Below, one piece after another: positions 9,901-15,290 of a DNA stretch of 15,290 bases. Both the position numbers and the translations under genes were made by a program. The notes below the pieces were generated by a model, which made no database searches, was not told the origin of the DNA, and saw only the letters and a program-made list of their open reading frames with translations. Numbering within the stretch: position 1 is the stretch's first letter; each line of letters begins with the position of its first letter. The DNA is from Planoprotostelium fungivorum (taxonomy: Eukaryota > Evosea > Variosea > Cavosteliida > Cavosteliaceae), in the NCBI GenBank assembly GCA_003024175.1, contig MDYQ01000132.1, forward strand, positions 64,001 to 79,290. The letters run 5' to 3'.

Positions 9901-10987
9901 ACAGAGCGTCCCCACTCAACAACTCCATGTCCATCATGTCCAACGTCAGCGGCGTGTCAACCGTTCCCTGAACGGTTCAATATCAGCGAATCCACCACAT
10001 TCACCTGAAATTTCTGCAGGGTCTGCATCATGATGTAGTCGTAACAGGGCAGAGGCGAGTGATCACAGATGGACGAGAGTGACTCGCTGGTGGATCTCCT
10101 GATGATAGAAGATGGGTTCGTGATTTGACTCAAGAGCAGGTCGATGAGACGCTGGATCTCGTTTTCTTTGAGGTAGAAGATCATGACTTGGGACAGCTTC
10201 TCCATGCTGATCGCCATGACTTCGTGCATGACCTGAAGAGGTGAATTGTGGAAGATGTCATGTCAGGGGAGATTTGAATTGGAAATAGTCGGGTGATCAT
10301 CGAGATGATGATGTGATCATCGTATCGAGATGATGATGTCATGACGGGGAGGTATAGAAGGGTGAAGTCTATGATTCAGATGTCCTACCTCGTCTGATTC
10401 GATGATGATCTGCTCGATGCAAGGTAACAGGGACGTGATGTATTTCCTCGATTTAGAGGGTTTGATGAAATGACAGACGTCTCCAAATTTCTTCATGGCC
10501 GCCCTCTGTGCCTTCCCTCCGTCGCTGCCCTGTGATGTGTCAACACAGATGACAATGTAGAATGTCGAACACCTTCTTCAAGATGCGAAATAGCTCGAAC
10601 AAGATGCGGTCAGAGTGAGCATCGATGAACGTCTACAGATGAAGATCAGTCTGGGAAATGATATCGTGTCAATATTGATTTGACGCATGCAACTCACCAC
10701 TAAAACTTTGTTGAAAGACTCTTCGGCCGCGGTTCTGACGTCTATGTCTTCGTCAGAGTGCATCCTCAACAACGATGCGCAGGAGATGGACAGTAATCGT
10801 GGAAAATCGGCATGATTCCTGTCGAGATCAGACAATTGTAACACCTGACGGGAACAGATGCTCACTTGATGGCGCCGGTCAGTAGCCCATCAGCTACCCC
10901 CCTGCAATAGTTGATCTTCGTTCGTTTATCTGCTTCGTTCGTAAGAGGTACAGAGCCCAAATAGTCGATGGCTCGCATAAACTCCAT
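915..10987 (-). CDS. HTT: huntingtin homologue, complete, 41 exons, about 2498 aa
   Basis: Large HEAT-repeat scaffold protein; in animals it works with HAP40 in vesicle transport and autophagy (family knowledge). Exons, 5' to 3': 10987-10898, 10844-10698, 10632-10573, 10529-10389, 10232-10005, 9967-9847, 9709-9637, 9593-9475, 9431-9213, 9175-8904, 8837-8514, 8460-8194, 8141-7863, 7778-7551, 7501-7344, 7298-7192, 7101-6980, 6890-6665, 6494-6235, 6194-5985, 5888-5716, 5672-5538, 5439-5067, 4995-4850, 4810-4723, 4681-4334, 4287-4090, 4028-3903, 3857-3655, 3545-3430, 3385-3268, 3187-3091, 3059-2767, 2712-2573, 2532-2222, 2176-1901, 1856-1726, 1622-1512, 1467-1341, 1294-1122, 1077-915. All phases agree and the sum is 7497 nt. 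Recognisable blocks against animal huntingtin are DIDVRTAAEESFNKV, DHNVVGVALELL, SYWLVRIE, RSFEPLLLKSMEKY, GWSNERQFHSILDTIL, VQSLLVLSDLF, AFNGLLYV, FSLIEEYPAE and VYRGFSRLLISASL. The first ATG after an in-frame TAG (11056-11054) is used. There is no polyQ. Least certain are the acceptor of exon 34 (2712 or 2700, both in frame) and the last intron. Confidence 0.95.
1078..1121 (-). other. HTT: huntingtin last intron, donor uncertain, contains the dispersed word
   Basis: Exon 40 runs to VYPLI and exon 41 resumes at FQEVVVSADVSDELL. Best agreement with the family spacing puts the donor inside ATCTACAACG, giving a non-canonical 44-nt intron that starts CTACAACG and ends CCCAG. A canonical alternative starts at GTTCCA (1115) and ends at TTCAAGAG before GTC, giving 47 nt, phase 0 and a protein one residue shorter than the family spacing. 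The second choice needs a weak donor and skips a better CAG. Confidence 0.55.
1295..1340 (-). other. HTT: huntingtin intron 39, 46 nt, with the dispersed word at both ends
   Basis: The intron starts GTGACTCGTTGTAG and ends CATCGTTGTAG before ATG. The two direct copies are at 1327-1334 and 1295-1302. Flanking exons (TALVIFE and MFHWMMGRGQ) align with the family without gap. An internal CGTTGTAG followed by ATG mimics the real acceptor 32 bases downstream, so two alternative acceptors exist in this intron. Confidence 0.8.
2177..2221 (-). other. HTT: huntingtin intron 35, 45 nt, in frame and without a stop
   Basis: The frame reads straight through this segment as KVSERSMKF followed by RHLTSSQ, so an ORF scan hides it. 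It has a GTGAGT donor, a TTCCCAG acceptor and the 45-nt length typical of this gene. Removing its 15 codons restores the spacing seen in animal huntingtin between GVLYV and the following helices. It also contains a GAAATTTC word (2197-2204). Retention would insert 15 residues without breaking the frame. Confidence 0.7.
3060..3090 (-). other. HTT: huntingtin intron 32, 31 nt, ends CGTTGTAG
   Basis: The shortest intron in the window. The donor is GTGAAT and the last eight bases are the dispersed word CGTTGTAG. Both flanking exons are well supported: ATHVLLR upstream and MTSSQGLLKREFETD downstream, with the phase preserved. Removing it gives one uninterrupted frame. It contains in-frame stops if retained. 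Confidence 0.75.
4601..4618. repeat. near-perfect palindrome made of two dispersed-word half-sites, in coding sequence
   Basis: The plus strand reads ATCTACAACGTTGTAGAC, two half-sites ATCTACAACG sharing the central CG. It lies in huntingtin exon 26 and is translated VYNVVD within a linker-like segment (RSITPVYNVVDPVPEES). A third half-site, translated SVVD, is 120 bases away at 4483-4490. It is the fullest form of the word in the window. Confidence 0.85.
6536..6627. repeat. four exact tandem copies of a 23-bp unit in huntingtin intron 18
   Basis: The unit is CGATCGTGTGATGATGTG followed by ATGAT, repeated at 6536, 6559, 6582 and 6605 without a mismatch. It sits in the 170-nt intron 18 (6495-6664), the longest of the gene. 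Flanks are degenerate GATGATG sequence. Exact identity of all copies suggests recent expansion. Confidence 0.9.
7313..7333. repeat. perfect 10-bp inverted pair of the dispersed word in huntingtin intron 15
   Basis: ATCTACAACG and CGTTGTAGAT are separated by one base inside the 45-nt intron 15 (7299-7343). The pair occupies almost half of the intron. In RNA it could fold into a hairpin that would expose or hide the splice sites. Confidence 0.85.
9213..9593 (-). other. HTT: huntingtin exons 8-9: junction where the vertebrate disordered loop is missing
   Basis: Exon 8 ends in DHNVVGVALELLHSMVEF followed by WGGLSSLQRI, which aligns with human DHNVVTGALELLQQLF through AVGGI. Exon 9 goes directly to KLEGIVTNKEKKFRTANRAV and then ALGCCSAM, which aligns with the human HEAT region around VSVKALALSCVG. 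In the human protein a disordered segment of roughly 250 residues, carrying caspase and calpain sites, lies between these blocks (family knowledge). Here the two blocks are about 15 codons apart, around residue 326. The intron between them is 43 nt (9432-9474) and ends in CGTTGTAG. Confidence 0.75.
9720..9838. repeat. CACGATCA-type degenerate repeat in huntingtin intron 6
   Basis: The 137-nt intron 6 (9710-9846) is filled with variants of CACGATCA, GATCATGATC and ATCGATC, giving many small palindromes around GATC. The flanking exons are short (121 and 73 nt) but fit the family and the phase. Donor GTGAGT and acceptor GATGTAG are normal. Confidence 0.8.
10233..10388 (-). other. huntingtin intron 4, 156 nt, with a partial direct duplication
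   Basis: On the plus strand ATCATCGAGATGATGATGTG is followed by a close second copy with two extra bases and a changed end (about 10300-10342). As in the other long introns, the extra length is GAT-rich simple sequence. Confidence 0.65.
10698..10987 (-). other. HTT: huntingtin N-terminus: N17-like helix without polyQ or proline-rich region
   Basis: Exons 1 and 2 encode MEFMRAIDYLGSVPLTNEAD, then KRTKINYCRG joined to VLQLSDLDRN and the first HEAT repeats. The opening residues resemble the amphipathic helix at the start of animal huntingtin (MATLEKLMKAFESLKSF, from family knowledge). The following KRTKINYC aligns with KDRVNHC, which in human lies after the polyQ and proline-rich segments. Those segments are therefore absent here, with fewer than ten residues between the two blocks. 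Intron 1 is 53 nt (10845-10897). Confidence 0.85.
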
Positions 10988-11150
10988 GATGGACACTGGA
11001 GTCGCCTCTGTAACAATACGCTGGCCGCACTCTGATAGAGCGTTGTAGAATCGCTACTCTTTTTCACCCCATTATTTCTATGATCAGCACAATCCAACTT
11101 GTTTGATCGACAAGACTGCTTCTTTGAGAAATAGCGTAATGCATCTTTAT
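10988..11150 (-). promoter_or_regulatory. 163-bp spacer between esterase stop and huntingtin start
   Basis: This short stretch must contain the esterase 3' end as well as the huntingtin promoter and leader, since both genes are on the minus strand. An in-frame TAG at 11056-11054 limits the huntingtin start to the ATG at 10987. A copy of CGTTGTAG lies at 11041-11048, 54-61 bases upstream of that ATG. ATAAAG directly after the esterase stop is the nearest poly(A)-like signal. Possible AG acceptors (CTATCAG, TTACAG) lie before the ATG, so trans-splicing cannot be excluded from sequence alone. Confidence 0.5.
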
Positions 11151-14100
11151 CTAATGAAAGAGGACCACAGCAACGACGGTCATCATCACGATCATCATCA
11201 CAGAAGACCCGCGCTGCATGGCAGTCGAAGCAGGCTGAACTTGGCCATCCGCACTGTCCTCTCCATTGGTCACAGTGTTCGATGCCAAGAGGGTGCTGCT
11301 GCTGCTACTGCTGCTGCTGCTCTGGCTGCTGCTCGTTTCCACACTTGTAACCTGGCTGCCGCAGGAACCAGCGGGGGCCGTAGTGGTCGAAGCGGGGGGA
11401 GCGAGAGTGGTGGAGCTCGTGATGGGGATCGGAATAGCGCTGGGGGCCACTTGATTGGCCGTCCATACGACACAGTTGCTGATGAAAGTGACATCGGGGA
11501 TGAGGTTGACGCTCTGAGTGTTATCGCAGTAGTTGTTGAGAACGTTCCAGCCACAGAGGCGGCTGTAGAAGAGGTACTTGTTCTCGTCGAGACCGGAGTA
11601 GATCATCGTCCAGCTGGAATCCGATCAATCGATGATGTCGATGTCGATGTGATGTTGATGTGATGTAGATGTGATGTAGATGTAGATGTCTATGTGATGT
11701 CGATGTCTATGTGATGTCGATGTCTATGTTGATGTTGATGTGATGTAGATGTAGATGTAGATGTGATGTAGATGTCTATGTTGTTGTGATGTAGATGTCG
11801 ATGTCGATGTTCACCTCTGGCTGGATTGATTGTTCTGGGGTAGGAGGGAGACAGATGCACAATCCAATGAGGCCGTCAAAAATAGACCAGAAGGCTGTAC
11901 GGTCGCGTCAGTCGTTCATTGAACGGTCCGTCAACTCACGTGAGCAAGCGTACCGTACTTATCGTTTCCGGCTTGGTAGGCCCAGATGGGATCGGTGTTG
12001 GCCAGAGTCAACACACCCCCCTCCAATACGCTGGTCTTGGGGCCGATTCTGTGACGTTTCAGCGAGTTTTCCGTGGATTTTCTCACCCCAAGCCCGCATT
12101 ATCGATGTAGTCGATGGTGTAGTAACCGTTATCAGCAAAGGCGGCCTTGAAATTGCTGTGGTAAGGGAGGGTGGGGAATCCAGCACCGTTGTAGAGGACC
12201 ATACGTGGTACATCAGACCAACCGTATCTGAAACGGATTTCATTTTCATTTCATCTCTTATGATTCAAATGTGTGAGACACTATAGTGGTGGGATGATGA
12301 TGAGAAGACTCATCATCTCTCTGTGAGTCAACGTGATGTGATGATGAGAAGATGATGTGGTGATGACGAAAGACTCGTCACCTCCATGCAACAAAGATGA
12401 TGTTGGCGGGAGCGGTCATATTCAGGATCAAGTTTCCGTTCTGGAGGGAAAATTGTGTCACGGCGAACCACTGAGCGGGTGCACCGGTGGCGTACGTCAA
12501 TTTGACCTCGAACGCGTAACCACACGAATCTGCGCTGACGTTGCACGCGGGCAGAGGCCTCAATTCGAGACCTGGTCGAGTCATTTTTTTCTCCTCCACC
12601 CTCTCACCCTGGGCCGTCTCGTCTTGTACGAAGGAGACGTTCACGATGAGCTGAGAGAAGAAGTTGTTGATGGGTGCTCGTGTGACCTCGAAGCTGCTGA
12701 CGGCCGCACCGGCGTGGACGTTCGATTGTCCGTACAGTCGGTTCAATAGACCCGCAACGACCCTCTCTGCAACTGGAATCTTATTCCTGGGGTGGATGTC
12801 ACCGTAAGGCGAGGCGTTATCACCTGATGGCTTCAGTCATCACGAATGGAGGAGGTAAAACCTACTCAGATCTGCCGCGGTGTAGATCTCCACGTTGGGT
12901 ACGGTGTCGGCGGCTAACTTCTGTGCCCACCTCTGAGAAGAGATACCGTTGCGAATGCTGGCGTAGCCGGCCAGCTGAACGACGAACCAAGGGAGAGAAT
13001 GGTTCGCGTAGCCGAATTTTTCGTTCCACGAGTTGATCATGGAGGGGAGTTGACATTCGTATAGACCAGTTCTGCCCCAGTTGTTCTCTCCTTGGTACCT
13101 GTCGACACGTCAGGCGTCGACGAAAGTGATGACGGACCAGATGACTGCGGCGATGCGGAGGCGGAGGAGGGGGAGGATGTAGTTGTTGTAGAGGCCGAAT
13201 GAATCGGAGTATTGGTAGCCCAGGCAGTCACTCTGAGAGCCGGGTGGACTCCATTGTTCGACTCGGGTACCTGGGAGGAGATGAGATGATGGAAATGAGA
13301 TGATGAGAAGTTGTGAGATGGTGTTCGGAGGAAGGGAGGACGTGAAGTGAGACGAGGGGAGGGATGGAAGATGAGATGCGGGGAGGTGGATGTGATATGG
13401 GATGATGATGGAATGATCAAGTACCTCCTACGGAGGCTTCAATCAAACCGAGAGGTACTCCGGTTTGGTTGTAAGTGAAAACAGCCGACAGCCAGCACCT
13501 GATACGGTCAATCATTGTAAACATGGATAGAAGATGAGACTCACACGGCGGAAAAGGTTGAGGCCAGATCCGTAGAACTTGGGCTCCATGTGTAGGACTC
13601 TTGGACAGTGACCAATCTGGTTGAATATTTTCAGATGGTGGACATACACTGAGGAGACCATTTCACCTGATCTTGTCGTAATTACCAGCATTCTTCAGAA
13701 GGTCTTCTACATCGAAGGCCGCATTGGTCTGAAACTGCATGTTGCTCTGGCCCGAGCAGAGGATGACATCACCGAACAAGACATTCTATTCATATCGATT
13801 AATATCATGGTTATTATTTGTCGAATTCACCTGCAATGTCTGTGTGAATGATCCGATAGACACTGCTATGCTGTTATGTGTCAGCATCTCACACCAATTC
13901 TCTTGCATCTCACTTGTATGGACCTCCAGCAGGCGTGGGGGGGAGATTGAAGTTCCAGGAGCCGTTGCTGTCCACAGATGTATTATACGTCTGGTTGTTG
14001 AAGACAATAAAAACTGGAAAGCCAGGGACGTTCAGTCCATCTCCACCCAGAACTGCACTCTGAGGAGCCCTCTGCAGCACCATGTTGTTCGTGTATCCAT

Positions 14101-14164
14101 AAGAAAATACCGACTGTCCACTGGCGAGGACAGCTAAAGTACACAACAAGAGGATAGTCCTCAT
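11151..14164 (-). CDS. SIAE: sialate O-acetylesterase-like secreted or surface protein, 12 exons, about 718 aa
   Basis: SASA/SGNH-type esterase family, which removes acetyl groups from sialic acids or other sugars. Exons: 14164-13914, 13870-13831, 13785-13667, 13616-13545, 13498-13425, 13270-13138, 13098-12866, 12823-12382, 12227-12087, 12048-11940, 11894-11815, 11613-11151; all phases agree. The start is the first ATG, giving a clean signal peptide MRTILLLCTLAVLASG. Three N-glycosylation sequons (NQT, NTS, NGS) fall near residues 57-69. VLFGDVILCSGQSNMQ carries the nucleophile Ser about residue 111; GGTRVEQWSPP, WYQGENNWG (about 230-238) and SPYGDIHPRNK (His about 318) match the other family blocks. 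Human SIAE is about 523 residues, so the C-terminal 180-200 are extra. They hold a QSW-containing segment that may be beta-trefoil-like, a Ser/Thr-rich stalk with a poly-Ser run, and a tail (GSSVMMIVMMTVVAVVLFH) like a GPI or membrane anchor. Substrate specificity is not visible. Confidence 0.9.
11290..11336 (-). repeat. SIAE: AGC trinucleotide tract encoding a Ser run in the esterase gene
   Basis: On the plus strand the segment reads mostly GCT triplets with single interruptions (ctact, ctctgg). On the coding strand it is read in the AGC frame and gives SSSQSSSSSSSSS. It is a CAG/CTG-class microsatellite inside the serine-rich stalk, so length changes would shorten or lengthen the stalk without breaking the frame. 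Confidence 0.85.
11630..11812. repeat. GATGT-type minisatellite in esterase intron 11
   Basis: Nearly the whole 201-nt intron (11614-11814) is built from short units GATGTA, GATGTC, GATGTGATGT and CTATGT in irregular order. On the sense strand it reads ACATCT/ACATCG. The ends are a normal GTGAAC donor and a TTCCAG acceptor. It is the longest intron of this gene, and its size comes from the repeat. Confidence 0.85.
12228..12381 (-). other. esterase intron 8 with GATGA repeats and a perfect hairpin
   Basis: A 154-nt intron rich in GATGATG and CATCATC. A perfect 9-bp inverted repeat, GATGATGAG and CTCATCATC with a 4-base loop, lies at 12296-12317. Nothing else in it looks functional. Confidence 0.7.
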
Positions 14165-14553
14165 GCTGCTGATGGTGGGCAGGGAAAATGGCCCGTAGGA
14201 CACAGAGAGTCTCTGTGTGTCATCCAGCGGGGCGTTTGATATTCACAGAACTCGTCTTCGTCGACAGACACAAAATGTCTTTGGTTCGACTGCAGTGATA
14301 GTACCGCAATTGACACTCAGCTGCGTCGATATCTCACGATGCGGTGGTGCCGCAGTAAATCAAATGTCTTTAGAACACGTTAGCGTGAAGAGGTGAGAAA
14401 TCGAGCGCGACGGGTGATAACACCTGACACAATCGACAGCATCTCAGACACCCGACCGAGGTCGTGACGTGAATGGACTCTACAGGTGACGCTCGATAGA
14501 CACATCGGTCGGGGCAGCAAGAAGAACAATCACATGTGTTAGGTACATTCTTT
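14165..14553. promoter_or_regulatory. intergenic stretch upstream of the esterase gene
   Basis: This 389-bp interval holds the 3' end of the right-hand gene and the esterase promoter and leader. The only clear structure is a 19-bp inverted repeat at 14200-14218 (ACACAGAGA, one base, TCTCTGTGT), 36-54 bases before the esterase ATG. ATTAAA overlaps the stop codon of the right-hand gene (14558-14553) and could be its poly(A) signal. No convincing ORF or RNA gene is seen. Confidence 0.45.
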
Positions 14554-15290
14554 TTAATCGTTCTCTTCATAGGTCAAACGCATCCTGCCCTGCTGACCCT
14601 GCGGTCGCGTCAGCCACCCCAAGATATGAAATAAGAATAGGAGACGTGAAATAAAAGAGAATAAAAGAGGTCGCGACTCACTCGGTACGCGGCGGCCAAT
14701 CTGGCCTGTTGCTTCTTCACCGAACTGCGAACGTGGGCGGGAATTCGAACCTTCCTGGGCTGCGGTTTCGGAATTCGGCTGATCATCTGCCTTCTTGGTG
14801 ACGCCTTCTTTGTAAAGAGCGTTGTGACGTCTTCCGGTTCATCCTCTACACTGCACGACCTCATCCTTCCGTACAGTTGGGTCATCTGCGGGGTTTAGGG
14901 TTTATCGATGGAGGGTGTCACCTCTTCTACCTCGGTGGACTCGTGTCGGCTGCTCCTAAAGTTGTACAGGCGGGTGACCTCTTGTTCTTCGTCCTGCGAA
15001 AGGGTCAATAAAAGACCGTCTATCTACAACTCGCCCTCTCGATGGTATCTTCCATGGGAACGCGGGAGAGTATTTTGCAGGTTCCATCCACGCCTCTCGG
15101 CTCGTTGTAGATGCGTCCCACGCCGATGCACTCGTGCTCCTACGCGGTGTGAATGATCGCATAAATCATGGATAATTCGGTCATCTACAACGAACCTTCA
15201 CCATTCGATCGGTCGATGCGAGACGGATGATCCTTCCCGTTGCATCCTCGTGGAACGGAGAAATTTCCTGGAGAATTTTGGAGGGAGAGA
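14554..15290 (-). CDS. 3' part of an unrecognised basic protein, five visible exons
   Basis: Exons: beyond 15290 to 15202, 15139-15035, 14993-14922, 14885-14682, 14598-14554, ending in TAA; about 170 codons are visible and the phases agree. The protein reads ...ISPFHEDATGRIIRLASTDRM, EHECIGVGRIYNEPRGVDG, DEEQEVTRLYNFRSSRH, MTQLYGRMRSCSVEDEPED, a strongly basic stretch (SRIPKPQPRKVRIPAHVRSS) and a short end RGQQGRMRLTYEEND. I do not recognise the family; the basic, Pro-containing tail could bind nucleic acid or cytoskeleton, but this is a guess. Introns are 62, 41, 36 and 83 nt. The second needs a GC donor (AGG then GCGAGT) to stay in frame. Two copies of CGTTGTAG (15103-15110 coding, 15185-15192 intron) and one GAAATTTC lie in it. 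Confidence 0.65.

Larger units (their letters stand above)
11151..11894 (-). other. SIAE: esterase C-terminal add-on: lectin-like module, Ser/Thr stalk, anchor tail
   Basis: Exons 11 and 12 encode PSGLFLTASLDCASVSLLPQ, NNQSSQSWTMIYSG and a Cys-containing stretch (RLCGWNVLNNYCDN), then TSSTTLAPPASTTTAP, a Ser run and a hydrophobic end. The QSW triplet after a GLFLTAS strand is typical of ricin-B-type beta-trefoils, so a carbohydrate-binding role is possible; this is inference from a short match. The stalk is probably O-glycosylated. The final 15-19 residues are hydrophobic with small residues just before them, as in GPI-anchor signals. Confidence 0.55.

Noticed and set aside
9700-10008. A 102-codon plus-strand ORF with many His and Asp
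   Set aside because: It reads through the CACGATCA intron repeat and antisense to huntingtin exons 5-7; the His-Asp pattern is produced by the repeat.
11103-11663. A 186-codon plus-strand ORF rich in Ala, Gly and Asp
   Set aside because: It is the shadow of the last esterase exon and the GATGT repeat in intron 11; its composition comes from the repeat and there is no recognisable domain.
13910-14203. Longer esterase start at 14203 (SYGPFSLP...)
   Set aside because: That codon is GTG; the first ATG is at 14164 and gives a proper signal peptide.
1-15290. CRISPR arrays, transposase genes, tRNA or rRNA genes
   Set aside because: None was seen; repeats are short tandem or dispersed words, and no mobile-element protein is encoded.

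Overview
The window is nuclear DNA of a eukaryote with a compact, intron-rich genome. All four genes I can support lie head-to-tail on the minus strand. In transcription order they are the 3' part of an unrecognised basic protein (14554 to beyond 15290), a sialate O-acetylesterase-like secreted protein (11151-14164), a complete huntingtin gene (915-10987), and the 5' end of another unrecognised gene running off the left edge (1-237). Introns are mostly 37-50 nt with GTGAG-type donors and AG acceptors, and the stops used (TAA, TAG) fit the standard code. I cannot name the species. A short-intron protist, perhaps a unicellular relative of animals or an amoebozoan, would fit, but that is inference.

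The huntingtin gene was resolved by hand into 41 exons that join into one open frame of about 2498 codons. Residue similarity to animal huntingtin is recognisable from the N-terminal helix to the last HEAT repeats. It has no polyglutamine or proline-rich segment and lacks the long disordered loop of the vertebrate protein. The esterase gene resolves into 12 exons (about 718 codons). It encodes a signal peptide, the GQSNM nucleophile block, WYQGEN and DIHP blocks, and then an extra C-terminal module with a Ser/Thr-rich stalk and hydrophobic tail.

The most unusual feature is a dispersed short word, CTCGTTGTAGAT (half-site of the palindrome ATCTACAACGTTGTAGAT). Its 8-base core occurs 25 times, in both orientations about equally, where about 0.5 is expected by chance. 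It lies in introns, in coding sequence read in several frames, and five times exactly at a 3' splice site so that the intron ends CGTTGTAG. A second palindromic word, GAAATTTC, occurs 13 times. Both words are dense in huntingtin and the right-hand gene and nearly absent from the esterase gene. Longer introns contain GATGAT/GATC-type simple repeats, including four exact copies of a 23-bp unit.
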